A DNA stretch of 50,184 nucleotides, taken from contig WNDP01000013.1 of the NCBI GenBank assembly GCA_009912575.1, forward strand, positions 1 through 50,184, given 5' to 3'. The notes beneath the pieces are model-generated. The model saw nothing but the letters and a program-made list of their open reading frames with translations, was not told where the DNA came from and ran no database searches. The stretch comes from Acinetobacter bereziniae (GTDB lineage: Bacteria; Pseudomonadota; Gammaproteobacteria; Pseudomonadales; Moraxellaceae). Shown piece by piece: positions 38,307-48,137 of this stretch. Numbering within the stretch: position 1 is the stretch's first letter; each line of letters starts with the position of its first letter. Both the position numbers and the translations under genes were made by a program.

Positions 38307-40712
38307 TCACCATTTATAATTAATTTTGCCGTAATAGAATGCACCATTAAAGCCAAAAGGCGAGAACTGACTGTACTGTAGGCTTCCACCCGTTGGTTTG
38401 TTGATGTCATAAACATCTTTATCTGGATAAACATTGGTAATGTTGTCACCGCCAAAGGTAAATTTCCAAGCTTTCAATTGATAGCTTAGGGCTAAGTCCA
38501 AAAGCCATTTTGCAGAGAATTTCTGATCACTGGCTGAACCAGAGAGTTACTAAAAGTTTCGAAGCTTCCGTAACGCGTGATATTGGTGTTAATACCAAAA
38601 TTTCCAATTTTATAATCATTGGCTAAACTGAATTTATGTTCAGGTGTGCTACCTGCCAATAAACCATATTGTTCACGACGGTCTAAGCGTGTCAAATTGA
38701 CACCCAATGCATTTAAAATTTCAGGATTTTTATCCACATTGGTGACTTCATTGCGATTAAAGTTATAAGCCAAAGATGTCGTTAGCTCTCCATAAGGCAG
38801 GTTCTGCCATTGGTAGTTTGCAACCAAATCAACGCCACGAGTGCGCGTATCACTGGCATTATTGAAAAAACGGACAGTACTGAAGTTGGTATTGGTGATG
38901 CCTTTTGAGATCAGATAATCACGTACAGCTGGGCTGCTGGCATTGATATTCGAAGACAAGCTAATACGATCATCTATATCGATTTGATAGGCATCTAAAG
39001 TCACATACAGATTTGAAGTTGGGGTAAACACAAAGCCAAGACTGTAGTTTTTCGATTTTTCAGCTTTTAAATCCTCAGCACCGAGCAATTGCGCAACTTG
39101 AGACGAGCTAGGGAATGTGCCTGCTTCAACGAATTGCCCATTGACCAGTTGAGAGGAGGTTTGGGTAAAATATTGTTGTGCCAGACTTGGTGCTCGAAAA
39201 CCTGTCGAAACTGAACCACGTACAGCAACTTGAGGTAAAAGTTTATAACGTAAGGAAAGCGAAGCGTTATTGGTATCACCAAAATCATCATATTTCTCAT
39301 AACGATATGCGGTAGAAGCAGAAAGCTTTTGGGTAATATCCGTTTCTAAATCTAAATATCCTGCATAACTGTCACGCGTCCATTTGCCTGCATCAGCTTG
39401 ACGGAAACCAGATAAACCTGAAGATCCGCTTTTATAATAAGAACCTGGATCTCCTGCTTTAATTTGATATTGTTGGTTCAAATACTGGGCACCAAATGCA
39501 ATATTCAAAGGGCTTGCAAATGCAGATATATCATACTCTTTGGATAGATCAATATTAAAAACCGACTGGCTATTTTTCAGCTTACCATTATGAAATGAGT
39601 TAGGTGTTGCCCCTGTATCTTTGTACAGATCAACATTGATGGTTCGGGTATTTACATCATATTGATTCAAACCATAATTTGCAGAAACATCATAACGCCA
39701 ATCTGCCGCTTCTCCTCGTAGACCTGCAACAGCACTAAAGTCATCTAATTGACCTCGGATCAGAGGTAAAGCCATTCGGAAATAATGTGGGAATATTGTT
39801 GGAAGCATCACTTAAGCGATAAAACCCAGCCGTTTCACAGCATTTCGATGGCTATAGGTGGAGAAACCATACAATTCTACTGCATCACTAAGATCAAAGC
39901 CAGCATTGAAAGAGGCTTTCACTTCATCTGATTTTGGATCACCAAACTGGAATGTTCTCTGTCCATAAGTGGTTGCATTTGGGTCACGTAAGTCTAAACC
40001 AGCACGATTGGTTGCTTGATTGTCCTGCCACTCGCCAGAAAAAATGGCATAACCATAATCACCAAGTCGAGTTCCTCCAGAAACATAAGACTGCTTTTGT
40101 TCACCGTCACCTTTATCATAAATGCCGTAACGTATACCCGCTTCACCCGTCTTAGGATCGGGACTTTAAGATAATATTGACGACACCTGCAATTGCATCT
40201 GAACCATAACGTGCTGAAGCCCCTTCTCTGAGGACTTCAATACGACTGATCGCAGAAACAGGTATTGCATTTAGATCTGTGGGTGCTGAACCCCGGCCAA
40301 TTGTTCCACCCAAGTTAATAAAAGCACCCGTATGACGACGTTTACCATTTACCAATACTAAAACTTGATCTGAAGAGAGCCCTTTCAGTTGTACAGGTCG
40401 AACGAGTTCTGTTCCATCAACGACAGTGGGGCGGGGAAAATTGATTGAAGGAATAATTTTACTCAGTGCTGTACCTAATTCACTGGATCCAGTTCGTTCA
40501 GTGAGTTCTTGAGCACTAATAACATCTATCGGTTGTAAGGAATCGGTCTTAGAACGCTTTAATGAGCGAGTCCCAGTAACAACGATCGTATCTAATGTTT
40601 TGACTTCGGATGAAGTATTTGGTTGTTCTTCAGCATGTGCTTGTGAGTACAGTAAGGCCAAGACCAAACTGGCGGTGAAGCTGAATGAAAATTGTTTTGA
40701 TAATGTACGCAT
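38307..40712 (-). pseudogene. TonB-dependent outer-membrane receptor with multiple frameshifts
   Basis: The whole gene (about 800 codons) is recognisable: signal peptide ending SQAHA, TonB-box region (LDTIVVTGTR), plug domain with LKGLSSDQVLVLVNGKRR and RIEVLREGASARYGSDA, then a beta-barrel ending in a terminal Trp (INYKW). It is split by at least four shifts. These are an extra base at the GGG 40160-40162, a missing base near 39825-39830 (AAA), an extra base near 39770-39776, and one more shift near 38545-38555. Between them the middle frame (DPKTGEAGIRYG through AGFYRLSDASNN) is clear. A functional receptor is unlikely. The ligand is unknown; no Fur box was seen upstream. Confidence 0.85.
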
Positions 40713-40973
40713 AACTCTATTTTAAAGCTCTTTTTGTAACTATTTGTAGTGATCATAGTGAGCTTGAGCGGATTTAGAAAACAACTTATAAAAATATCAA
40801 TAGAACAAAATCTGCAAAGTGTCTTGTTATTTAAAGACTTGTATTGCGCTATATTGCAAGAACAACTAAGGTTTGATCATCCATGTTGAGATTAAATATT
40901 TATTTTTTTAGTGTTTATTAAATTATAAAAGGGCCATCATGATGACGGCCCTGAGTATATCGATATCATCTAC

Positions 40974-41162
40974 TTATCGTGGAGGAAAGCCTGCTTCTGA
41001 TAAGGCGTCTGCAACTTGTTGTTGGGTTGCAGCAGTTTCGACTTTAACACTGCGATTTGGTGGATCAGCGATTACTTTTGCATTTGCATCTACAGACTGG
41101 ACTGCTTTGGTTACACCACGCGCGCAACCACCACAGGTCATATTTTCAATATAAAATTCCAT
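40974..41162 (-). CDS. Heavy-metal-associated (CopZ-like) metallochaperone
   Basis: This 62-residue ferredoxin-like HMA domain has the metal site MTCGGC (Cys 10 and Cys 13) at the usual place. Such stand-alone domains carry Cu(I), more rarely other soft metals, to P-type ATPases. No copper ATPase or CueR-type regulator is adjacent, so the partner is elsewhere. The protein ends GFPPR. It stands alone in a divergent position to the DUF4303 gene. Confidence 0.88.
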   Translation of the reverse strand: MEFYIENMTCGGCARGVTKAVQSVDANAKVIADPPNRSVKVETAATQQQVADALSEAGFPPR

Positions 41163-41357
41163 ATCTCACCTGTTTCAAGAAGATTTAAAATTAATATAAA
41201 CCTTACCATAGTTGTAAGGTCAAGCTCTAATCTTTGAACTTTCTCTTTTAAGAAAATGTTGAAGCTAAGTTAGTTTTTTAGTCGAAGGATAGATATACAA
41301 AATTTGTGCTTTGAGCGTAAACTCTGATCTTAAACTTGAGCACATAAGAACAGTATT

Positions 41358-41912
41358 ATGAGAGAAGATCATTTATATTCAGTTATTTATCAAGATATTC
41401 AAGATGCTTTGACTGAAATTCAACAGCAAACACAAGATCAGTACTTGTGTGCGCTTGGTTTGGGGATGGTTGAAGATTTATGTGGCTTCTTCTATGTGGG
41501 ATGCACTATAGAAGGCTTAAAAGCATTTGAAGATGTTTATGAAGCATGGTGGATTTCTGAATGGCCGTATTCAAGCATTGCCAATAACAAGACTCATGAT
41601 GCAATCATGGCGCTGTATGAGGCTTTAGGTGAACAATGCACCGATGAACAATATGTTGCTTTAAGAGAGCATTATCAAAATACCATTATTCAAGCATTGC
41701 AAGATTTAAGACACGCAGGAAAATTAAGAAATCATCAAGACGAAGAAATCATTGTAATGATTCAATATGCAGATTCATTTGATGAAGATTTTGAGGAAAT
41801 TAGCTTCGCACAGATTAATCCTGAGTTTTTGCAACCACTTTTTAAAAATCGCTTTAAGCAAAAAACAGGTGAAAATTTATATGATTATCTGTTGGAAAAA
41901 ATCGAATCTTAA
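41358..41912 (+). CDS. DUF4303-like protein
   Basis: This 184-residue acidic soluble protein is rich in Tyr and Trp, with EAWWISEWPYSS near residues 62-73 and a regular helix-strand pattern. It resembles DUF4303, a family found alone and among polymorphic-toxin immunity proteins. No toxin or other secretion-linked gene lies beside it. The match is from memory of family features and not certain. A strong bidirectional terminator follows at 41942. Confidence 0.6.
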   Translation: MREDHLYSVIYQDIQDALTEIQQQTQDQYLCALGLGMVEDLCGFFYVGCTIEGLKAFEDVYEAWWISEWPYSSIANNKTHDAIMALYEALGEQCTDEQYVALREHYQNTIIQALQDLRHAGKLRNHQDEEIIVMIQYADSFDEDFEEISFAQINPEFLQPLFKNRFKQKTGENLYDYLLEKIES

Positions 41913-41941
41913 GCGCATATCAAGTCGAAACTAATACAAAT

Positions 41942-41977
41942 AAAAAAAGCCGAGTTTATCAATAACTCGGCTTTTTT
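41942..41977. terminator. Bidirectional terminator between DUF4303 gene and purC
   Basis: AAAAAAAGCCGAGTT at 41942-41956 pairs with AACTCGGCTTTTTT at 41964-41977 around a 7-nt loop, giving U-tracts in both directions for the convergent genes. Confidence 0.92.
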
Positions 41978-41995
41978 ATCGCGACATCACTGATA

Positions 41996-42715
41996 TTAAA
42001 GATCTGAAAGATCAACACCAATACGTGTAGCAACTTCTTCATATGCTTCAACCACACCACCTAAGCCTTGGCGGAAACGGTCTTTATCGAGTTTTTTCTT
42101 AGTGTCTTTATCCCATAAACGGCAACCGTCTGGAGAGAATTCATCACCTAAAACAATACGGTCATGGAACACACCAAATTCAAGTTTGAAATCAACAAGA
42201 AGCATGTTGCCTTGAGCAAATAAATCTTTTAGAACAACATTCACTTTTTGAGTCAATTCTTTCATTTGAGCAAGTTGTTCTGCATTTGCCCAACCTAAAG
42301 CAATTGCTTGAGACTCATTCACCATAGGATCGCCTAAAGCGTCATCTTTGAAGAACAATTCAAAAGTTGGTGGAACAAGTTCAAGACCTTCTTCAACACC
42401 TAAACGACGGCATAATGAACCTGCTGCATAGTTACGCATAACGCACTCTACAGGGATCATTTGCAATTTTTTAACCAAAACTTCAGTTGGAGAAAGAAGT
42501 TTTTCAAAATGAGTTTCAATACCCGCTGCAGCCAATTTTTCCATGATAAAGGCATTAAAACGGTTGTTCACCTTACCTTTACGATCTAGTTGCTCTATTT
42601 TTTCGCCATTGAATGCAGATGCATCATCACGGAAAACTAGAATTAGATGATCCGCGCTATCTGTTTCATAAACAGATTTCGCTTTACCAGTATAGAGCAA
42701 GGTTTGTTTTAACAT
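41996..42715 (-). CDS. purC: Phosphoribosylaminoimidazole-succinocarboxamide synthase
   Basis: This 239-residue SAICAR synthetase joins aspartate to CAIR with ATP in purine synthesis. Typical segments are [13 protein letters not shown] near residues 5-17, [13 protein letters not shown] near 93-105 and LVDFKLEFG near 175-183, followed by [12 protein letters not shown]. Length is right for bacterial PurC (237 in E. coli). It is the last gene of dapA-bamC-purC, an arrangement shared with E. coli, with 36 bp between bamC and purC. Confidence 0.96.
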   Translation of the reverse strand: MLKQTLLYTGKAKSVYETDSADHLILVFRDDASAFNGEKIEQLDRKGKVNNRFNAFIMEKLAAAGIETHFEKLLSPTEVLVKKLQMIPVECVMRNYAAGSLCRRLGVEEGLELVPPTFELFFKDDALGDPMVNESQAIALGWANAEQLAQMKELTQKVNVVLKDLFAQGNMLLVDFKLEFGVFHDRIVLGDEFSPDGCRLWDKDTKKKLDKDRFRQGLGGVVEAYEEVATRIGVDLSDL

Positions 42716-42751
42716 GGGGGAACCTTTTGCAAAAAAAATTGCCTAGAACGA

Positions 42752-43360
42752 CTAGGCTGGCCAGTTTTGGTAAATCTGGGTTAACAATTCTGCAGCTTTG
42801 TCTTTATCTGCAAAACTATTATCGGCGTTAAACACAGCGAGTGTGTTGCTTGGCCCTACGGATGTGAGTCGAAGTATATAAGTTGAATTATCGATCTTCA
42901 CAGTTGCCTCATTGGCATTTTTGCTTTGACCGATAAGCTTATAGTTTAGACTACTGAGGGTGGCAAGTGCGTACTGCCAAATTGTAGCAGAATTTCCATC
43001 AATTTTGATCAATGGATTGCCATTTCCGTCAGTTAAAATTTGAGGTCTGCCCACAGCTTCAGTACTGGTTGCACTTTCATCTGTTGAGTTGTTGACTTGA
43101 GCAACTTCTGGGCGAGGGACGTCATAACGATTCCCTCTTTTATTCTCAAATTTTGGCGCATGCTGAAGGGCCAAAGGATCAACAATAGGAGCTGGATACA
43201 TTGGCGTTGCAGGTCTAACTGTTGAACCTTCAGGGTACTTAAGTGGCTCTACTGCGGTCGTATTCTTATAATCTAAAGAACCATTGTTAATCCCAATGGA
43301 ACTACAACCCGCCAAACTTAAAGCTGAAATGGCAAGAGTTAAACCTAAACGTAATTGCAT
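42752..43360 (-). CDS. bamC: Outer-membrane assembly lipoprotein BamC (short form)
   Basis: This 202-residue lipoprotein (lipobox LAGC, Cys 19) lies between dapA and purC, the conserved bamC position. The N-terminal half is low-complexity and Pro/Asn-rich, as in the unstructured BamD-binding segment. The C-terminal part (about 125-202) resembles one helix-grip domain (WQYALATLSSLNYKLIG, then DKAAELLTQIYQNW). E. coli BamC has 344 residues and two helix-grip domains, so the second appears absent. There is no frame disruption, so the short form is probably native to the lineage. Confidence 0.85.
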   Translation of the reverse strand: MQLRLGLTLAISALSLAGCSSIGINNGSLDYKNTTAVEPLKYPEGSTVRPATPMYPAPIVDPLALQHAPKFENKRGNRYDVPRPEVAQVNNSTDESATSTEAVGRPQILTDGNGNPLIKIDGNSATIWQYALATLSSLNYKLIGQSKNANEATVKIDNSTYILRLTSVGPSNTLAVFNADNSFADKDKAAELLTQIYQNWPA

Positions 43361-43375
43361 AATACTAAGCTCTTA

Positions 43376-44272
43376 TTAAATGAGACCTACTGCTTTGAGT
43401 TCTTCACGCAGAGGTGCACGGTATTTTTCTGCAAGTGGAGTTAATGGTAAGCGAATACCTGTACCAATTAATTCCATTTCATGAAGTGCCCATTTCACTG
43501 GAATTGGGTTCGATTCGCAAAATAGAATATTGTTTAATTTTGCAACTTGGTCGTCTTTAACTTTAGCCGTTGCCGCATCGCCAGCAAGTGCAGCCGCACA
43601 AAGTTCGCTCATGATTTTAGGTGCAATGTTGGCAGTCACAGAGATATTACCCTTTGCACCGAGTTGCATGAGTTCATTGGCCGTAGCATCATCACCAGAA
43701 TACACCAGCATGTGTTTGCGTTCTAAGCCATCAATCAATGCTTTACCACGAGGTACATCGCCTGTTGCATCTTTAATTCCTACAATTTGAGGAATATCAG
43801 CCAGACGAATGGCTGTATCATTATGCAAATCTACGCCTGTACGACCAGGTACATTGTAAAGAATGATCGGTAAATCAACAGCATCTGCAACGGCCTTATA
43901 ATGTTGAAATAAACCTTCTTGCGTTGGCTTGTTATAATAAGGCGTCACTAAAAGTGCGGCATCTGCGCCGAGCTGTTTGGCTTCTTTGGTGAGTTCAATC
44001 GCTTCGTGTGTCGAGTTTGCACCAGTACCGGCAATAATTGGAATACGTTTATTGGCTACACGGATAATTTCTTTAATTACTTCTGTGTGCTCTGCCATGC
44101 TAAGAGTAGATGCTTCACCAGTTGTGCCGACAGCAACAATACTATTAGTGCCTTGTTCTATGTGCCACTCAACGAGCTTCTCGAGACCCTTCCAATCTAC
44201 GCTGCCATCTTCAAACATAGGGGTGACGATTGCGACAATTGAGCCTTGAATGGTCTGTGCTTGCTGAGTCAT
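43376..44272 (-). CDS. dapA: 4-hydroxy-tetrahydrodipicolinate synthase
   Basis: This 298-residue class I aldolase condenses pyruvate with aspartate semialdehyde, the first committed step to diaminopimelate and lysine. The Schiff-base lysine is Lys167 in VGIKDAT, the catalytic Tyr139 lies in LYNVPGRTG, and the Thr pair is in GTTGE near residue 50. ATG 44272 (MTQQAQT) matches the family start; a longer frame upstream is rejected. It is first in dapA-bamC-purC, 15 bp before bamC. DapB is encoded 24 kb away. Confidence 0.96.
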   Translation of the reverse strand: MTQQAQTIQGSIVAIVTPMFEDGSVDWKGLEKLVEWHIEQGTNSIVAVGTTGEASTLSMAEHTEVIKEIIRVANKRIPIIAGTGANSTHEAIELTKEAKQLGADAALLVTPYYNKPTQEGLFQHYKAVADAVDLPIILYNVPGRTGVDLHNDTAIRLADIPQIVGIKDATGDVPRGKALIDGLERKHMLVYSGDDATANELMQLGAKGNISVTANIAPKIMSELCAAALAGDAATAKVKDDQVAKLNNILFCESNPIPVKWALHEMELIGTGIRLPLTPLAEKYRAPLREELKAVGLI

Positions 44273-44932
44273 TTTAAAAAAATATCCTATTTTTCCATCC
44301 ACATGCGTTTGAGTAAACAAGGATTGGGATGGTTGCAGTATTTTGATTTGAGCGAAAAGCAATCATTCTAAAGATTGCATAATGCTTATGCAAATTATGA
44401 CTGATTCAGCGTGACAGAACAATATGCTTTAGTCAAAGCATGGAAATTCTTTAACAAAAGCAACAAATCATTCACATTTCAGTTGAATAACGTTTCTTTT
44501 TGAGATTTTCTTGTGGCAAAAATACTGATGGTTTTTATATATTGGGCTGCATGAAATTTAAACCAAACCAAGTTTCAAACAATAAAATTTGAAAGCATCT
44601 TATAGATGGCTTTAATCGTTGTTTGTTTTTGGCTGAATTCCCTAGACTGATTTCCACACTGTCCAGTGGCATTGTCCACATTGCTTTGGCAAGACCAAGC
44701 CTTATTAAAAATGGATCATGCTGTTGGCCTAAGCTACTGTGCTCTAGCAATGGATACGTCACTGGGTAAAGATTCCAAGGTCTTGAGATACATTGATTCA
44801 GTCTTAAAATAGTCGAAGTGATTTTGACAATAAGCTCGCAAATCTAAGCCTTTTTATTGTATGTTGGGTCATCAAATAGTTGTCTATTAATGATTAAAAT
44901 AGTAGAGATTGGGCAAGTAGAAGGATAGGGAA
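44273..44932. other. Intergenic region between dapA and pncA
   Basis: This 660-bp stretch holds the divergent dapA and pncA promoters. A TTGACA at 44824-44829 is a possible -35 for pncA, but no well-spaced -10 was found. A 75-codon frame on the minus strand (44535-44762) resembles no known protein, has no convincing ribosome site and is not called. The length is unusual for this compact region, so it may hold a degraded gene or an sRNA. Confidence 0.4.
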
Positions 44933-45562
44933 ATGCCACAAAATGAGCGTAGTGTCTTGATTGTTGTAGATGTACAAAATGGTTTTACTTCAGGTGGTAA
45001 CTTAGCCGTTGCCCATGCTGAGCAGATCATTCCAACCATTAATCAATTGGCAAAGCATTTCAATAATATTGTACTGACTCAAGATTGGCATCCAGCAGAC
45101 CATATTTCCTTCGTTGAACATCATCCCCAACATAAAGCGTATGATGTCATTCGATTAGACTATGGTCCGCAAGTCTTGTGGCCATCTCACTGTGTACAAG
45201 GCACATTAGATGCAGAATTTCATCCTGATTTAGATATTCCTACTGCGCAATTGATTATTCGTAAAGGTTTTCGCACTCAAATTGACAGTTATTCTGCTTT
45301 CATGGAAGCAGATCATAAAACCACCACGGGTTTGGCGGGTTATCTTAAAGCGAGAGAAATAGATACAGTCTATATTGTTGGAATAGCAACAGATTTTTGT
45401 GTGGCATGGACTGCGATGGATGCGGCCAAACTAGGATTTAAAACGTTTGTGATTTCAGATGCGACCAAAGCAATTGACTTACAAGGTTCATTACAACATG
45501 CGTGGCAAGAAATGCTGGCTGTTGGTGTAAAGCGTATAGTTTCAAAAGAGATTCTTGATTGA
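44933..45562 (+). CDS. pncA: Nicotinamidase / pyrazinamidase
   Basis: This 209-residue cysteine hydrolase deamidates nicotinamide to nicotinate in NAD salvage. The catalytic triad Asp13 (VDVQNGF), Lys111 (RKGFR) and Cys156 (IATDFCV) is visible, along with the metal ligands Asp51 and His53 (DWHP) and His86 (WPSHC). The cis-peptide region before Cys is conserved. Spacing is the same as in E. coli PncA. AAGGATAGGG precedes the ATG. The BASS transporter gene follows after 109 bp and could be co-transcribed. Confidence 0.96.
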   Translation: MPQNERSVLIVVDVQNGFTSGGNLAVAHAEQIIPTINQLAKHFNNIVLTQDWHPADHISFVEHHPQHKAYDVIRLDYGPQVLWPSHCVQGTLDAEFHPDLDIPTAQLIIRKGFRTQIDSYSAFMEADHKTTTGLAGYLKAREIDTVYIVGIATDFCVAWTAMDAAKLGFKTFVISDATKAIDLQGSLQHAWQEMLAVGVKRIVSKEILD

Positions 45563-45671
45563 TCTAATTCATAAAGGGTCGCATAAATCTGAGCTTTTGA
45601 GAAAAGTGATACTGATTTACACGACATGCTTTAAGATAAGCCTTGATTTTAAACCTATTTGGGTAGGGAAA

Positions 45672-46625
45672 ATGTCAGCAATTTTACGCTTTAGTCAGTT
45701 TGTGCAAAAAACTTTTGCGCTTTGGGTCCTTGTATTTGCATTCATTGCATTATGCTTTCCAGATGCATTTGTATGGATGAAAGCTTATATTCCATGGGTT
45801 CTTGGCATCATTATGCTAGGGATGGGAATGACCATGACGGTCGAAGAGTTTAAAAATGTACTGTCAAATCCTAAAGCTGTGGTGACCGGTGTAGTTGCTC
45901 ATTTTGTGGTGATGCCGAGCGTGGCTTTTTTTCTCTGTAAAATTTTCAATTTACCGCCTGAAATTGCTGTGGGTGTGATCCTTGTTGGATGTTGTCCGGG
46001 AGGAACTGCATCCAATGTCATTACTTATATGGCAAAAGGCAATACCGCTTTATCTGTCACGTGTACCTCGGTTTCAACATTTCTTGCACCGGTTTTGACC
46101 CCTGCAATATTCTATGTTTTGGCAAGCCAGTGGATACCCATTGATGCGGGTTCAATGTTTATAGATATCCTTAAAGTGGTAATCTTCCCCATTATCTTGG
46201 GTGTGGTCTTAAGAAGTGTGTTTAAACAAAAAACTGAGCAGTATATCCAAGTGATGCCATTGGTCTCTGTGATTGCGATTGTCGTTATCGTTGCAGCAAT
46301 CATTGCTGCCAGTAAAGCGTCTATTTTGCAATCAGGATTGCTGATTCTTGGTGTGGTGATTTTGCACAATGGTTTGGGTTTTTTATTGGGCTATTGGGCA
46401 AGCCGTTTATTCAATTTATCTTACCCAGATTCCAAAGCTGTTGCGATTGAGGTGGGTATGCAAAACTCAGGCTTAGGAGTAACCTTGGCTGCGATTCATT
46501 TTGCTGCGTCTCCTGTGACTGCAGTTCCCAGCGCAATTTTCAGTTTATGGCATAATATTTCAGGTCCAATCTTAGCCACATATTGGGCAGCGAAAGCGGA
46601 TAAAATGCCAGAAAATAAACCCTAA
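45672..46625 (+). CDS. Bile acid:sodium symporter (BASS) family transporter, PanS-like
   Basis: The 317-residue protein has about nine to ten hydrophobic helices. BASS signatures are GIIMLGMGMTMTVEEF near residues 45-60 (E near helix 2), the crossing-helix motif CCPGGTASNVITYMAKGN near 111-128 and EVGMQNSGLG near 257-266. Bacterial homologues move keto-acids or ketopantoate (PanS) with sodium; the substrate here is unknown. The start MSAILRF at 45672, with GTAGGGAAA before it, is preferred over an upstream frame overlapping pncA. A terminator follows. Confidence 0.88.
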   Translation: MSAILRFSQFVQKTFALWVLVFAFIALCFPDAFVWMKAYIPWVLGIIMLGMGMTMTVEEFKNVLSNPKAVVTGVVAHFVVMPSVAFFLCKIFNLPPEIAVGVILVGCCPGGTASNVITYMAKGNTALSVTCTSVSTFLAPVLTPAIFYVLASQWIPIDAGSMFIDILKVVIFPIILGVVLRSVFKQKTEQYIQVMPLVSVIAIVVIVAAIIAASKASILQSGLLILGVVILHNGLGFLLGYWASRLFNLSYPDSKAVAIEVGMQNSGLGVTLAAIHFAASPVTAVPSAIFSLWHNISGPILATYWAAKADKMPENKP

Positions 46626-46639
46626 TACCGTACAACTTT

Positions 46640-46669
46640 AGCGCTCATTTAGAGCGCTGAATTTTTTTT
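46640..46669 (+). terminator. Terminator after the BASS transporter
   Basis: AGCGCTC at 46640-46646 pairs with GAGCGCT at 46652-46658 around ATTTA, followed by GAA and eight T on the plus strand. Confidence 0.88.
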
Positions 46670-46677
46670 ACAGTGAT

Positions 46678-47151
46678 TTATTCACTATCGAGTTGTTTTA
46701 AAAACTCATCTTCAGTCAGTACAACAAATCCATGTTGTTCCAATAGGGCTGTTGTGACACCTTTGCCTTGCACTTTTTGCCCAGAGAATGAACCATCATA
46801 AATCATACTTGAACCGCAGGAAGGGCTATTGGCTTTTAAAACAATGTGTGTAACTTGATGTTGTTGTACAAGTTTAAGTGTTTTTTCTGCACCCTGAATA
46901 AATGCAGAAGAAACATCGTCGCCATTGGCATCTTGCACTTTAGCTTGCCCCAGTAAAACAGTATAACCATCACCACCCACAATTTCAGCAGCTGGTCGAG
47001 GTATACTTAAACCGCCTGAGACTTCCGGGCAAATCACTACAGCTTGTTGATTGTCGAGTAACTGTTTAAGTTTATGGTGTAAACAGTTTTGAGCATCATA
47101 ACGGACATTTTCACCGACAAGACATGCACTGATCAGATATTTTTTGGTCAT
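46678..47151 (-). CDS. DUF523 family protein (YbbK-like)
   Basis: This 157-residue DUF523 protein has the characteristic Cys-rich positions ISACLVGENVRYD near residues 7-19, CPEVSGGLSIPRPAAEI near 41-57 and LKANSPSCGS near 104-113. The function is unknown. It overlaps the upstream acetyltransferase by 4 bp (ATGA), so the two are translationally coupled. Confidence 0.9.
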   Translation of the reverse strand: MTKKYLISACLVGENVRYDAQNCLHHKLKQLLDNQQAVVICPEVSGGLSIPRPAAEIVGGDGYTVLLGQAKVQDANGDDVSSAFIQGAEKTLKLVQQHQVTHIVLKANSPSCGSSMIYDGSFSGQKVQGKGVTTALLEQHGFVVLTEDEFLKQLDSE

Positions 47152-47666
47152 CTTGGGTTTAATTCGAGCTGCATTAAATCCATGCCAATATCATATAAAT
47201 CAGTTTTAAAGTCGAGGCTTAATTGTTCTGTAAAAGCAAATTTTTGATAGAATTTTTTTGCGCGTACATTGGTTTTTAATACTTCCAAGAAGATATAGGC
47301 TTGTTTATTCTGATTGGCAATCTCAATAATATATTGCATTAAATTTGTGGCGACATGTTTTCCGATAACCTCTTTGAGTAAATAAATTTTCTGCAATTCC
47401 ATACCGATACACTTTAAATCTGGCTGGTATTGATTAAGATTGAGTTTGGCATAACCGATCAATTGTGAATGTTCATTTTCAATCAAGATCCAAATTTGCT
47501 GAGGATCGGTTAGAGATAGAGACAGGCTGTCCATACTGAAGTCTTGGTTGAGAAAACTCTGTAATCCTTGTTCAGACCAAATGTCACTAAAATGCTGGCG
47601 ATATGTAATATTGCCAAGATGATGAAGCTGCCTTGTATGGAGTACTGAGGCTTGGTAAATTTTCAT
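47148..47666 (-). CDS. GNAT-family N-acetyltransferase
   Basis: The 172-residue product has a GNAT fold: IWILIENEHSQLIGYAKL near residues 68-85, the acetyl-CoA loop region IYLLKEVIGKHVATNLM near 101-117, and FLEVLKTNVRAKKFYQKFAF near 131-150. The start MKIYQAS at 47666 is preferred over a longer frame from 47717. The substrate is unknown. It is coupled to the DUF523 gene by an ATGA overlap. Confidence 0.83.
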   Translation of the reverse strand: MKIYQASVLHTRQLHHLGNITYRQHFSDIWSEQGLQSFLNQDFSMDSLSLSLTDPQQIWILIENEHSQLIGYAKLNLNQYQPDLKCIGMELQKIYLLKEVIGKHVATNLMQYIIEIANQNKQAYIFLEVLKTNVRAKKFYQKFAFTEQLSLDFKTDLYDIGMDLMQLELNPR

Positions 47667-47772
47667 GATGTTTTTATCGTAAAATGATGGCTTATTATGA
47701 TTTGATGCGATGTTCAATCATTGATGTTTTTCATCTGATAATCAATCTGAAATATGGGAAATAAATATTGCT

Positions 47773-48039
47773 ATGAGCATTTATGTCGATCGTGCAAAAG
47801 TGCCCTTTAAAGGTAAAGAATGGTGTCATCTCATGGCAGATACGCTTGAGGAATTACATCAATTTGCACATCACTTAGGCATAGATGAACGCTTATTTCA
47901 TCGTTCAGCATCTTATCCTCATTATGATATTACTCTGCAAATGCGTGTCATCGCCATTGCACATGGAGCAATTGATGCTGATCGAAAAACCATTATCGCT
48001 TGTGGTAAGCGGCTAAAACTGCAACTGAACCAATCTTAA
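47773..48039 (+). CDS. DUF4031 family protein
   Basis: This 88-residue soluble protein matches the small DUF4031 family. It begins MSIYVD and contains WCHLMADTLEELHQFAHHLG near residues 17-36, followed by SYPHYDI near 47-53. The conserved Trp, His and Tyr suggest a binding site, but no function is known. GGGAAATAAATATTGCT precedes the ATG. It is divergent from the GNAT gene. Confidence 0.8.
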   Translation: MSIYVDRAKVPFKGKEWCHLMADTLEELHQFAHHLGIDERLFHRSASYPHYDITLQMRVIAIAHGAIDADRKTIIACGKRLKLQLNQS

Positions 48040-48137
48040 TCAGTGTTGTGTACAGAGAACATCTCAGAGGATACTTTTCTAGAGATTAAGTCTTGTCCTG
48101 ATGAGAAGCACAAGAGTAGAATCTTTAATGACGATAA

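Noticed and set aside
44535-44762. 75-codon minus-strand frame in the dapA-pncA gap
   Set aside because: No recognised similarity, no good ribosome site and no neighbour context; kept only as part of the gap description.
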